From Pseudovibrio sp. Tun.PSC04-5.I4 (GTDB taxonomy: Bacteria > Pseudomonadota > Alphaproteobacteria > Rhizobiales > Stappiaceae), in the NCBI RefSeq assembly GCF_900104145.1, contig NZ_FNLB01000006.1:1137001-1201000 (forward strand): 64,000 nt of DNA, written 5' to 3'. Both the position numbers and the translations under genes were made by a program. Below are positions 52,396 to 61,759 of the stretch, piece by piece (within the stretch, counting starts at the first letter, position 1; every line of letters begins with the position of its first letter). The notes beneath the pieces were generated by a model that searched no databases, was not told where the DNA came from, and worked only from the letters and a program-made list of their open reading frames with translations.

Positions 52396-53958
52396 ATGAA
52401 CATCGAAACCGGGTGGAAGGCGCTTGGCTCCGGTCAGGACTCAACACGCACCATCACCAAAATTGCCGTTTTCGCTGTTGGCGGGCAGGGCGGCGGTGTG
52501 CTCACCGATTGGATCGTCAATCTGGCTGAAGCCAATGGGTATCGCGCTCAATCCACCTCCGTGGCAGGCGTCGCTCAGCGCACCGGGGCAACCATCTACT
52601 ACGTGGAAATAGCACCTGATACGGGGGAGACTCCGGTGTTCTCCCTCAGTCCTGCCCAAGGCGATGTGGACATCGTTATCTGTGCCGAGCTGATGGAAGC
52701 AGGCCGCGCTGTCATTCGCGGTTTTGTCACCGCCGATAAAACAACCCTGATCGCGTCCTCTCACCGTATTCTTGCTGTCTCTGAAAAGATCGTACCGGGC
52801 AATGGGGAGCAGGATGGATCCGTTGTGCTTTCAAAACTGGGCAGTGCTTCGCGAAAACTTGTTGCGTTTGATATGGAAAGTGTCGCTGCAAGTCAGGGCA
52901 GCGTCATCTCCTCCAGCTTGTTCGGGGCCTTGGCTGGCTCCGGGGCATTACCATTCCCCAAGGCATCCTATGAGGACACCATCCGCAAAGGCGGGCGCGG
53001 TGTAGAGGCGAGCCTGCGCGCGTTCAATGCCAGTATGGAGTATGTGCCTTGTGAATCTGAGGCGGATGAAAAGCCAGTCTTACCGGCAGATGAGAAGAGC
53101 GCGTCAGCGCTCAACACGGCACGCGGCCCGCACACCAAGGTTGCGGCGTGGAAAATTCTTACAAGGCGTGTTGAAGGATTGCCCGTTGAAGCCAAAACCA
53201 TGGCGTTGGCAGGGCTGAAGAAGACCGTTGACTATCAGGACTTGAAATACGGCGGACTTTACCTCGATCATCTGGAGCGCTTCTTCGCTCAAGATAACGC
53301 TGCTAACGGCTGGGAACTGACCATAAACGCAGCTAAATATCTCGCAAATGCCATGTGTTATGACGACACCATCCGTGTTGCTGATCTTAAAACCCGCGCC
53401 AGCCGCTTCGAGCGTGTGCAAGAGGATGTAGGGCAGGTGCAAGGCGCGCAACTGGTTTTGACAGAATACTTTCATCCGCGCATGGAAGAGATCTGCGGTA
53501 CGCTGCCAATTGGTCTGGCCAAGTGGATCCAAGCCCGCCCGCGCCTGTTTCAATGGCTGGATCGCCGCGTGAACAAAGGCCGCCGCATCAAAACCAGAAG
53601 CATTCGCGGCTTTGCCATGCTGTGGTGTGTGGCCGGTCTCAAACGCTGGCGCCGGCGCTTCTATCGTCATTCCATCGAAACCAACCATATGCAGGCGTGG
53701 ATGCAGACCGCACTCACACAAGTGACTTCTGATTATGCTTTGGCCGTTGAGGTCCTTAAATGTCGCCGCCTGATCAAAGGTTATTCCGATACCCACATAC
53801 GCGGCCAATCCAAATTTGATCGTGTTCTCTCTGCTTTGTCCGTGTTGAAAGGGCGTGAAGATGCTGCCGATTGGCTCAGACGCCTTCGAGATGCTGCGCT
53901 CTTGGATGAAAAAGGCGAGGCTCTAGAGGGTGCATTGCAGACAATACGAACCCTCTGA
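52396..53958 (+). CDS. iorB: Indolepyruvate/aryl-oxoacid ferredoxin oxidoreductase, beta subunit (long IorB form)
   Basis: 520-residue partner of IorA. The N-terminal 190 residues are the gamma/beta 2-oxoacid:ferredoxin oxidoreductase domain (FAVGGQGGGVLTDWIVNLAE ... SVAGVAQRTGATIYYVE). The remaining ~300 residues are the C-terminal extension of long IorB proteins (DUF6537-like). The ATG at 52396 follows GAGGAGC; a TTG at 52381 would overlap IorA. An inverted repeat 12 bases after the stop closes the unit. Confidence 0.87.
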   Translation: MNIETGWKALGSGQDSTRTITKIAVFAVGGQGGGVLTDWIVNLAEANGYRAQSTSVAGVAQRTGATIYYVEIAPDTGETPVFSLSPAQGDVDIVICAELMEAGRAVIRGFVTADKTTLIASSHRILAVSEKIVPGNGEQDGSVVLSKLGSASRKLVAFDMESVAASQGSVISSSLFGALAGSGALPFPKASYEDTIRKGGRGVEASLRAFNASMEYVPCESEADEKPVLPADEKSASALNTARGPHTKVAAWKILTRRVEGLPVEAKTMALAGLKKTVDYQDLKYGGLYLDHLERFFAQDNAANGWELTINAAKYLANAMCYDDTIRVADLKTRASRFERVQEDVGQVQGAQLVLTEYFHPRMEEICGTLPIGLAKWIQARPRLFQWLDRRVNKGRRIKTRSIRGFAMLWCVAGLKRWRRRFYRHSIETNHMQAWMQTALTQVTSDYALAVEVLKCRRLIKGYSDTHIRGQSKFDRVLSALSVLKGREDAADWLRRLRDAALLDEKGEALEGALQTIRTL

Positions 53959-53969
53959 TTGCAATGAAC

Positions 53970-54002
53970 CGGGGAAAAATGAATTGTCTAAATTTTTCCC
54001 CG
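53970..54002 (+). terminator. Inverted repeat after iorB
   Basis: Perfect 11-base arms CGGGGAAAAAT and ATTTTTCCCCG with an 11-base loop, 12 bases downstream of the iorB stop. The T-run is inside the stem, so termination would be bidirectional-like. Confidence 0.6.
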
Positions 54003-54536
54003 ACTTACTTTTACGTATACATTTGTGTGCCTTAGCAGATTTTGCGTAGACGCCAGAGTGCAAAAAGTGCGCTTTAGATGCGCATATTGTCTTTTTCCGC
54101 AGAATAATAAATCTGCGTGTTTTTTGCATGCATTTGAATGCAAACTCCATCAACGGAAGATCGCCAAGTATTAAAAGTTACCTCTAGGGCAGTGATATAC
54201 TGTTTTTACACAATGTGTTAAATACATATATCAGCTTATCTTCATGTAGAGATTGCGAGCTGATTGTACCTATCAAAAATTCTGTACAGCTGTATTTCAT
54301 TGAAAAATAAAATTAATATCCAATGTGCGACCGTTGCGGCAGATTGTTGCACGCATCGTCACTCTCACGGCAGTAGTCAGAAGTCAAATGAGATTTCGTA
54401 GCGTTAATATGGCGGGTCGCGTGGGTATTAAAACGTATGGTCATTAAATTTTAACATAAGTATATCAGGTCCCGATCCTAGTGAGATTGGGAAATTCTCC
54501 TAGGGCACGTGAGTGGCACATGGGGAAATAAAAGAA
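54003..54536. other. Long AT-rich intergenic region upstream of the transporter gene
   Basis: About 530 bases without a convincing gene. Most of it is AT-rich. Near its end a short dyad (TCCCGATC ... GATTGGGA, 54473-54491) could be a leader hairpin or operator for the transporter gene at 54537. No tRNA or conserved riboswitch core was recognised. Confidence 0.5.
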
Positions 54537-55814
54537 ATGTCAAGCATACAAGCGGCCCAAGCAGAAGCCGCACCAAAAGAAACGGTCAAGTTTACCAAGC
54601 AAGATCTTACATGGTCTTTGTCTATGTTCGGCACTGCCGTAGGTGCTGGTGTTTTGTTTTTGCCGATCCGCGCCGGCCTTGAAGGGTTCTGGCCGCTGAT
54701 CCTGATCGCAATTCTCGTGGGTCCTATGACCTACTTCTCTCACCGCGCACTTGCACGCTTTGTCCTCTCCTCCAAGCGCAAAGATGCAGACATTACTGAC
54801 GTGGTTGAAGAGCACTTTGGTAAAACAGCAGGTTTGCTGATTACCTTCTTTTACTTTTTTGCGATTTACCCAATCGTACTGATCTATGGTAACGCGATTA
54901 CCAACACCTTCGACAGCTTCATCGTGAACCAGTTGGCAATGCCTGCTGTCCCGCGCTGGCTGCTCTCAGGCGCACTCGTCGCAATGATGATGGGCGTGAT
55001 GATCCTTGGTCGCCGTCTGATGCTCGTGGCAACAGAAATTCTGGTGTACCCACTGGTGATCATTCTGGCTGGTATGTCCATCTACCTGATCCCGTCCTGG
55101 TCATTTGAAGCTATGAGCTTCGACAGCATTCCAGACGTGGGCACTTTGCTGACAGTGGTGTACCTCACCATTCCAATGCTCATCTTCTCCTTCAACCACA
55201 GCCCTGCCGTCTCCTCCATGGCTCTGGCTCAGCGTGAAGCACATGGTGATGATGCAGTTGCAAAGTCCGACATGATCTTGAAGCGGGCATCTGTCATGCT
55301 TCTCGGCTTCGTTATGTTCTTCGTATTCAGCTGCGTTCTCGCTCTGTCTCCTGAACAGCTGATGGAAGCAAAACAGCAGAACCTGCCAGTTCTCTCCTAC
55401 CTTGCAAACGTGTTTGAGAGCCCGCTGATCTCCTTCATGGGTCCACTGGTCGCGTTCCTTGCAATCTTCTCTTCTTTCTTCGGCCACTACCTTGGCGCAA
55501 AAGAAGGCCTTGCAGGCATCGTTAAGAAGTCCGCTCCAAAAGCTGTCGAAAGCATGGGCGAAAAGAAGTTCAACACACTGCTCGTTGCCTTCTTCTTCTT
55601 CTCCGTCTGGGGCGTTGCAATCATCAACCCATCCGTTCTTGGCATGATTGAAGGCCTGGGTGCACCGTTCATCGCTGCAATCCTGTTCCTGATGCCAATG
55701 TACGCAATCAAAAAAGTCCCAAGCATGAAGAAGTACGACGGCGTGCTGTCCAACATCTTCATCGCTGTTATGGGCATCATCGCTATCTCAGCGATCGTTA
55801 AAGACCTCATCTAA
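54537..55814 (+). CDS. HAAAP-family amino-acid transporter (SdaC-like, serine/threonine)
   Basis: 425-residue inner-membrane proton symporter of the hydroxy/aromatic amino acid permease family, close to SdaC/DlsT serine transporters; about 11 helices. Family segments: GAGVLFLPIRAG, IYGNAITNTFDS and HSPAVSSMALAQR. The ATG at 54537 is preferred to the GTG at 54513. The decayed L-serine dehydratase gene downstream supports serine as the original substrate, as sdaC and sda genes are often adjacent. Confidence 0.87.
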   Translation: MSSIQAAQAEAAPKETVKFTKQDLTWSLSMFGTAVGAGVLFLPIRAGLEGFWPLILIAILVGPMTYFSHRALARFVLSSKRKDADITDVVEEHFGKTAGLLITFFYFFAIYPIVLIYGNAITNTFDSFIVNQLAMPAVPRWLLSGALVAMMMGVMILGRRLMLVATEILVYPLVIILAGMSIYLIPSWSFEAMSFDSIPDVGTLLTVVYLTIPMLIFSFNHSPAVSSMALAQREAHGDDAVAKSDMILKRASVMLLGFVMFFVFSCVLALSPEQLMEAKQQNLPVLSYLANVFESPLISFMGPLVAFLAIFSSFFGHYLGAKEGLAGIVKKSAPKAVESMGEKKFNTLLVAFFFFSVWGVAIINPSVLGMIEGLGAPFIAAILFLMPMYAIKKVPSMKKYDGVLSNIFIAVMGIIAISAIVKDLI

Positions 55815-55835
55815 GAAGGTCTGTTGAAAGAAAAG

Positions 55836-55864
55836 AACCGGTGTCCTTTCGGCACCGGTTTTCT
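55836..55864 (+). terminator. Intrinsic terminator after the serine-type transporter
   Basis: Arms AACCGGTG (55836-55843) and CACCGGTT (55853-55860) followed by TTCTT. It lies 20 bases after the stop. Confidence 0.75.
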
Positions 55865-55885
55865 TATCTCCAAAATGTTCATGTT

Positions 55886-56150
55886 ATGTTCGAAGTTTTT
55901 AACATCTTCAAAATCGGTTCTGGTCCATCCCGTTCTCATACAGTTGGTCCTATGAAAGCGGCAAAGCAGTTTATTGATAGCTTGCCGGTAATGGATAAAC
56001 TGCGTGATGTGACGCCTATTTCAGTCGCTGACAGGAAAAGGTCACCATACGGACATCGCGGCCCATGTATGAGACCGTCAAAGATATATGCCCTACGCAC
56101 CATGAAACCTCTCATGCGGGCTCGCGTTGAAAGTTGTGCCAGAGGCTAGC
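55886..56150 (+). pseudogene. sdaA: L-serine dehydratase (sdaA) remnant, truncated and frameshifted
   Basis: The ATG at 55886 opens with MFEVFNIFKIGSGPSRSHTVGPM, the invariant N terminus of iron-sulfur L-serine ammonia-lyase (ligand-binding SGPSxSHT). After about 48 residues the frame changes: the neighbouring frame reads LTGKGHHTDIAAHV, the next conserved SdaA segment, and then a stop. Nothing of the remaining ~400 residues, including the cluster-binding Cys, was found. It once formed the usual sdaC-sdaA pair with the transporter upstream. Confidence 0.85.
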
Positions 56151-56300
56151 TGAATAAGCGACCTAAAGTCGACGTTGAATGAGCCAGCTATTTTATTGCC
56201 GTCTCTATGAGTATTTCAGGACATATTTAAAACTCGACGGGCGCGTGGAACCGGCTACTAACGCCTTTTTGGTACTCCCTGAGGAAAAAGGGAGAAACCC

Positions 56301-57386
56301 ATGAAGTCTTTACTGCTGAGTGCAACGTTTCTAGGCTTTGCATTGCCTGCCGCATTCGCCGCTGATCCCGTGACCGTTGTGAGCTACAACGTCCAGAACC
56401 TGTTTGATAGCATTGATGCCCCCGATAATCCGCAGGACAACACCTACGTTTCTAAAGATGCCAAAGAGGAACTGAGTGAGGAACATAAAGCGACTTGCGA
56501 GAGTTATAGTGACAAAGAATCTCACTATTACAAGCAATGCATTGAGCTGAACTGGGGAGAGGAGTCTTATATGAAAAAACTGACTTCTCTTGGTGCAGTC
56601 ATCAGGTCGTTCCCGGAAACGCCAGATGTTCTTGTCCTTCCAGAGACGGAAAATAAGAAGGTTCTCGATGACCTTGTTACGAATGCTTTGTCAGGGCTCG
56701 GTTACATCTCAGTGGTTCAAATTGATACCAGCGATAAGGATCAGGATCGCGGTGTTGATGTGGGTATTATTTCGCGGTTGCCATTGAGGGGGGAAGCGGA
56801 AGCCATTCAGTTGTTTGGCAAGGATCAACCCAATCCTCACGACTGCAAACCAACGCGAGACCTTATTAAAGCCCAGTTTGAGATGCCCGACGGAGAAAGC
56901 ATTTATGTATTTGGGGTCCATTTCCCATCTGGAGACGCTTACCAGTGCCGTAAAGATGCGATGGGAATTCTGAATGCAGAACGGGCAAAACTCCCTGCTG
57001 ATGCAAATGTAGTCGCAGCAGGAGACTTCAACTTCAATTGCACAGATGTTCAAAATGGTGAGTTTCAGGCGTTGGCAAGGGAAGGGCATTGGACGTACCC
57101 CCCAGAGATTGTTGGTTGTGCAGCACCTGGTAGTGCCTTTTTTTACAAGGACCAAAGTTGGTCGTTTCTGGACATGATCCTTGTTTCAGATGCATTACGC
57201 CCTGATAAAGATAGCGACAGCACGTGGTTTGCAGATTTGGGCAGTTTCCACACAGTGGTGACACATCCAAGCCAGTACACAAGGGACGCGAAAAACAGAG
57301 TACGGCCCAATAGATTTGATGCAAAAAACAATGAGGGCGTAAGCGATCATTGGCCTGTCCTCATGCGGTTTTTGAAACGCTTTTAG
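56301..57386 (+). CDS. Secreted endonuclease/exonuclease/phosphatase-family protein
   Basis: 361 residues, beginning with a Sec signal peptide (about residues 1-20, ending AFAADP). The EEP catalytic framework is present: SYNVQNLFD (Asn), PETENKK (metal Glu), HFPSGD (His), AAGDFNFN (Asp/Asn) and SDHWPV (catalytic His/Asp). EEP proteins of this type are extracellular nucleases or phosphodiesterases that can help obtain phosphate. Six Cys outside the core suggest disulfides. The ATG has GGGAGAAA upstream. Sphingomyelinase-like activity is a less likely alternative. Confidence 0.87.
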   Translation: MKSLLLSATFLGFALPAAFAADPVTVVSYNVQNLFDSIDAPDNPQDNTYVSKDAKEELSEEHKATCESYSDKESHYYKQCIELNWGEESYMKKLTSLGAVIRSFPETPDVLVLPETENKKVLDDLVTNALSGLGYISVVQIDTSDKDQDRGVDVGIISRLPLRGEAEAIQLFGKDQPNPHDCKPTRDLIKAQFEMPDGESIYVFGVHFPSGDAYQCRKDAMGILNAERAKLPADANVVAAGDFNFNCTDVQNGEFQALAREGHWTYPPEIVGCAAPGSAFFYKDQSWSFLDMILVSDALRPDKDSDSTWFADLGSFHTVVTHPSQYTRDAKNRVRPNRFDAKNNEGVSDHWPVLMRFLKRF

Positions 57387-57402
57387 GATCAGCAATATTT
57401 TA

Positions 57403-57448
57403 CCAAATATAAAACCGGCTCAGTCTTCTGAGCCGGTTTTATATTTGG
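57403..57448. terminator. Very long perfect inverted repeat (terminator)
   Basis: 21-base perfect arms (57403-57423 and 57428-57448, starting CCAAATAT and ending ATATTTGG) around a 4-base loop, with a GC core GGCTCAG. It follows the nuclease gene by 16 bases and would terminate on both strands. Confidence 0.8.
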
Positions 57449-57489
57449 GTTTTATCAACGTACCAACGCGAAAGCTTAGGTTTAATAAA

Positions 57490-58872
57490 GAGCTAACGGT
57501 GAATCTTGGTGACGGAGTGAATTGCGGCGTATCATAGCAAGTGATTGAGGCTTGCTTTTGACTCCAGAGGAGCTGATACGCCTATGACAGATGATAGTGT
57601 TATCCCGCTTGTGCAGCCAGGGGAATTTCAAGATGCACTTACGGAAGTTTTGCGTTCGGGTGCACAGCAACTTTTGCGAGCGGCCATTGAGAGTGAAGTC
57701 ATGAGCGTGCTTTCGCTTTACTCGGACTTAAAATTACCAGATGGCCGTCAGCGGGTGGTTCGGCATGGGCATTTGCCAGAGCGACAGGTCCAGACTGGCG
57801 TTGGGCCAGTCACGGTCAGCAAACCTCGGATCCGGGATCGAGATGAGAATGCAGAAGAGAAAATTCATTACCATTCCAATCTGTTACCTAATTATCTGCG
57901 CCGTTCAACCAGTCTTGATGAATTGATCCCAGCGCTCTATTTGCGTGGGGTTTCTACCAATAATGTTCAGCAAGCTTTGAGTGCTTTGTTGGGTGTTGAT
58001 GCCCCCAACCTTTCACCGGATGTCATCCGCGGCCTTGTCAAAAGCTGGCGATCTTTATGGGAAGAGTGGAAAACCAGAGACCTGTCAGCGCGCAACTACG
58101 TTTATATGTGGGCAGATGGCATCTATCTGAAAGCCCGGGGAGAACGGGAAAGTCGCTGTATTCTGGTGTTGATCGGGGCAACACCGGAAGGCAAGAAAGA
58201 GCTGATTGGCTTTGATGATGGCTACCGGGAAGATACTCAGAGCTGGCGGGAGCTACTGCTTGCTCTCAAAGCTCGCGGCTTGCAGATCGAACCGAAGTTG
58301 GCTGTCGGTGATGGTGCTCTGGGTTTCTGGGCGGCATTGCGGGAAGTCTTTAGCACAACAAAAGCTCAACGCTGCTGGGTCCACAAGACAATGAATGTCT
58401 TAAGCAAAATGCCTAAATCCTTGCAGGCCAAAGCAAAGAAAGATCTACAGGATATCTGGATGGCAGAGAACCGCGTAGATGCTGAGACGGCTTTTGATCT
58501 TTTCATAGAGAAATTTGAGGCCAAATACCCCAAAGCCACGCAATGCCTTGCCAAGGATAGGATCGAACTGTTGGCTTTTTATGACTTTCCTGCTGAGCAT
58601 TGGGGGCATATCAGAACCACCAATCCAATTGAATCAACCTTTGCGACTGTGCGCCACAGAACAAGGCAGACCAAGAACTGCCTCTCCCGGGATACTGCAA
58701 TGCCAATGGTCTTCATGCTGATCAAGGCAGCGGAGAAGCGCTGGCAGAAATTGAGAGGCAAAAATCAATTGCCTAAGATAATACAGGGTGTCATCTTCAA
58801 AAATGGCATCGAGAGTGATGCAAACCAAAATCACGCCGCCTGAAACCCATCACCAACTTTTGCGGTTAGCTC
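57490..58872 (+). mobile_element. IS256-family insertion sequence
   Basis: 1383 bases. The ends align as imperfect inverted repeats starting GAGCTAAC on both sides, with shared TTGGTGA and GCGGCGT further in. One transposase gene fills it. The flanking bases (TTTAATAAA left, GCGCTGGCT right) do not match, so there is no target duplication. The right side cuts into an acr3 gene whose 5' part is absent from the left side; this suggests deletion or recombination between IS copies. Confidence 0.88.
57584..58843 (+). CDS. IS256-family (Mutator-like) transposase
   Basis: 419-residue DDE transposase. The Asp of YMWADGIYLKAR is the first catalytic residue, Asp in AVGDGALGFW the second and the Glu in NPIESTFATVR the third; the CWVHKTMNVL segment is the usual C/D(2)H core. 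The ATG at 57584 has AGAGGAG upstream. The frame is full length and intact, so the element may still transpose. Confidence 0.95.
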   Translation: MTDDSVIPLVQPGEFQDALTEVLRSGAQQLLRAAIESEVMSVLSLYSDLKLPDGRQRVVRHGHLPERQVQTGVGPVTVSKPRIRDRDENAEEKIHYHSNLLPNYLRRSTSLDELIPALYLRGVSTNNVQQALSALLGVDAPNLSPDVIRGLVKSWRSLWEEWKTRDLSARNYVYMWADGIYLKARGERESRCILVLIGATPEGKKELIGFDDGYREDTQSWRELLLALKARGLQIEPKLAVGDGALGFWAALREVFSTTKAQRCWVHKTMNVLSKMPKSLQAKAKKDLQDIWMAENRVDAETAFDLFIEKFEAKYPKATQCLAKDRIELLAFYDFPAEHWGHIRTTNPIESTFATVRHRTRQTKNCLSRDTAMPMVFMLIKAAEKRWQKLRGKNQLPKIIQGVIFKNGIESDANQNHAA

Positions 58873-59843
58873 GCGCTGGCTTGCTGCAACCTGAACTATT
58901 TGAAACGATTGGCACACTACAAATAGGCGGCATCAATCTCGTCATTGCCGTGCTGATCTGGTTGATGATCTATCCAATGATGGTGCAGGTGGAATTCACC
59001 GGAGTACGCAATTGCTTTGTGAAACCAAAAGGATTGATTGTCACTTTAGTAATGAACTGGCTGGTGAAGCCTTTCACGATGGCAGCATTGGCAATCCTGT
59101 TCATGCGCTATATTTTTGCCTCATGGATATCTACAGATCTGGCAAACCAATATATTGCAGGCATGATCTTGCTGGGCGCAGCGCCATGTTCAGCAATGGT
59201 GTTTGTCTGGTCTTATCTCACTAGAGGAAACGCCAGTTATACTGTTGCACAGGTTGCGACCAATGATCTGATCATGATCTTCGCCTACGCGCCGCTCGCA
59301 GCATTCCTGCTCGGTGTTTCAGATATAATTGTCCCATGGGATGTATTGCTGGTTTCAACCGGCCTATTTGTTGCCTTGCCATTGGGGGCAGGGTGGGTGA
59401 CTCGGCTCGCTCTAAAAAATGAGGCGCACCTCGCCTCCTTCAGCTTTGGCATGAAACCATTCTCTATCGCGGGACTCGTGGGAACCGTCTTCCTGCTCTT
59501 TGGCCTTCAGGCCAACGACATCATCGCCGCACCGGCAGACATTGTTTTGATCGCAATCCCACTTCTCATCCAGACTGTGCTCATTTTCTTCATCACATAC
59601 ATCTGGATGAAAAAGTGGCGCCAGCCGCACAACATAGCGGCTCCGGGTGCAATGATAGGCGCATCAAATTTCTTTGAGTTGGCTGTTGCTGTTGCTATCA
59701 GTCTGTTCGGTGTCACATCGGGAGCCGCACTCGCGACCATTGTTGGCGTTCTGGTGGAGGTACCCGTTATGCTTGCGTTGGTTTCTTACGCCAATAAGAC
59801 ACGCGGACAGTTTTCAAATGATCTTGCCGAAGAAAAAACGTAA
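58873..59843 (+). pseudogene. acr3: Arsenite efflux permease Acr3, 5'-truncated by the IS256 element
   Basis: Acr3/ArsB-type (BASS superfamily) arsenite exporter; about 320 residues remain. The catalytic Cys is present in GAAPCSAMVF, with the conserved WLMIYPMM and GVTSGAALATIVGVLVEVPVML segments. Intact Acr3 is about 350 residues, so roughly 35-40 N-terminal residues (first helix) and the start site are gone. A GTG at 58788 inside the IS tail, in a different frame from the transposase, opens a fused frame into acr3 but without a ribosome site. No arsR or arsC is nearby. Confidence 0.85.
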
Positions 59844-59992
59844 CGGCTCTCATCCCATTGTGTAGGGCGTTGATGGGTTGGATGCCCCACCCCGACGGCA
59901 TCACAATGGCGTTGTTGCAGTATTCCACTGACATGGTGTATCTTCTTCGAAATTTCCTATTCTAAAGATGTAAGCGTCAACGCTTCGTGTGA

Positions 59993-61690
59993 TCAAGCCT
60001 CGGTTTTGGCCTCGACCTTGTTTTTCTGAACATCGATAATTGCTTGATACTGCCAAGGCATCAGCTCGTTGATGCGGTTCGCAGGATGATCTTGGATCCG
60101 TTCCAGCACCCAAGCAAGCCACGCCTCTGGATTAATTTTGTTCAGCTTGCATGTCTCAATCAGGGTATAGGCGATGGCGGCTGATTTTCCACCTGCCTCT
60201 GAGCCCATGAATAGATAATTCTTTCTGCCCAGTGTAACCGGCCTCACAGCGCGTTCCGCGGTATTGTTATCCAACTCCAGAAAGCCGTGATCCAGATAGG
60301 GTCGCGCCTTTGGCAGGCGGGTCAGTGCATATCTGATCGCTTTGGCCAAAGGTGTCTTGGCAGATATTTTATTCAGCTGCGTTCTGAGCCAGTCCTCCAG
60401 ATCATCAAAGATGGGCTTGGCGTCTTTCTGACGCAAAGCCACGCGGTCAGCTGGTGATTTCCCCCGTGCCCGTTTTTCCACGCCATAAAGATCAGCTATC
60501 CGGTTTATCGCCTCTTTGGCAACGGGTAACTTATAGCTGTCATAAACCTTCACAAATTCGCGCCGGATATGAACCATACAAGCCATCTCTTTCACACGCC
60601 CCGTGCGGTAGACATCATTGTACCCTGCATAGGCATCAGCATGGGCGAAACCCTCGTAGCTTTGTAGATGTTTACTGGGGTGTTTAGCTTCCCGACTGGT
60701 GGAGAACTGATACCATACGGCAGGTGGTGATGTGCTACTCCAAGCGCGTTCATCTCTAGCATAGACCCAGAGGCGTGCGGTTTTAGTCTTGTTTTTCCCG
60801 CGCCCCTTGCCCTTTTCAAGCAGCTTGACGGTAGTATCATCCATAAAGATAGCTTTGCCATCAGTCACATGATCGCGGATGGCATCGGAAAGTCGTTCCA
60901 ACAACTTTGTGCTTTTGCCTACCCATGAGGACAGAAGCGACCCGCTTAGATCAATACTCTGGTTCGTAAAGATCTGGCTCTGGCGGTAGAGGGGCAGGTG
61001 ATATCCGTATTTACAGGTTAAGATATGCGCCATCAGCGCAGGACCAACAAAGCTCTTGGGGATGGGACGCGAAGGCACCTCGGCTTGTGTGACAGTCTCA
61101 CAGCAGGTGCAGGCGAGACGCGGGCGGATGATCTGGTTGACGATGTAATGGCCGGGAACATATTCCAGTTCTTCCATGACATCTGTGCCCAGTTCTTTGA
61201 AGCTGCCGCCACACTCAGCGCAGGCATCACCGGGTGTCAGGCGGGTCTGTGTGCGTTTAAGATCTTTTGGGAACGGCTTGCGCTGGCGCGGCGCGCGCGG
61301 CGGCTTGGCCTCTTGTTCAGCAGTTGGCGTGCCTTCATCGATACCAGTCTCTGCTGCCTGCGCAATCTCATGCTCTTCGAGCACCAGTTCCAATGCAAGC
61401 TGATCGAGGCTTTCCGAGCGTACGCCAAAACGATGCTTCTTATGGCCATCCAGTTGCAGGCGTAGATCGGCTATGATTGTGTCGCGGCTTTGGATCGACA
61501 GAGAATGGGCAGTGCGTTCTGCAACCAGTTCTGATTGCATTACTGACTTGAGGCGCTTTTGTTCCGCTGCATTGGTGAGGCTCGATTCCAGAAGCTCTGC
61601 TTCCAAACTCATGACTTCCACCCTCTGCGCGGCGATATAAGCCTGCACATCATGGGGTAAATTAACAAAATTTGGAAGCAATTCAGACAT
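59993..61690 (-). CDS. IS66-family transposase TnpC
   Basis: 565-residue DDE transposase. The N-terminal helical part (residues 1-110) is followed by a zinc-finger CAECGGSFKELG with a later CTCCETV, and by the IS66 core: Asp in FMDDTTVKLL, Asp in GFAHADAYAGYND and the Glu in NNTAERAVRPV, then the C-terminal IS66 helical domain. It begins at the ATG at 61690. The frame is intact. Confidence 0.95.
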   Translation of the reverse strand: MSELLPNFVNLPHDVQAYIAAQRVEVMSLEAELLESSLTNAAEQKRLKSVMQSELVAERTAHSLSIQSRDTIIADLRLQLDGHKKHRFGVRSESLDQLALELVLEEHEIAQAAETGIDEGTPTAEQEAKPPRAPRQRKPFPKDLKRTQTRLTPGDACAECGGSFKELGTDVMEELEYVPGHYIVNQIIRPRLACTCCETVTQAEVPSRPIPKSFVGPALMAHILTCKYGYHLPLYRQSQIFTNQSIDLSGSLLSSWVGKSTKLLERLSDAIRDHVTDGKAIFMDDTTVKLLEKGKGRGKNKTKTARLWVYARDERAWSSTSPPAVWYQFSTSREAKHPSKHLQSYEGFAHADAYAGYNDVYRTGRVKEMACMVHIRREFVKVYDSYKLPVAKEAINRIADLYGVEKRARGKSPADRVALRQKDAKPIFDDLEDWLRTQLNKISAKTPLAKAIRYALTRLPKARPYLDHGFLELDNNTAERAVRPVTLGRKNYLFMGSEAGGKSAAIAYTLIETCKLNKINPEAWLAWVLERIQDHPANRINELMPWQYQAIIDVQKNKVEAKTEA

Positions 61691-61759
61691 GAAACTTTAT
61701 AGCATGTTTTGAGCATATTGGGAATTCAAAACAACCGGACATCCCAATAAAACAAGGCC

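Noticed and set aside
59870..59960. GATGCC/GGCATC hairpin after acr3 as a terminator
   Set aside because: Six-base stem, no T-run and next to an IS end; too weak to call.
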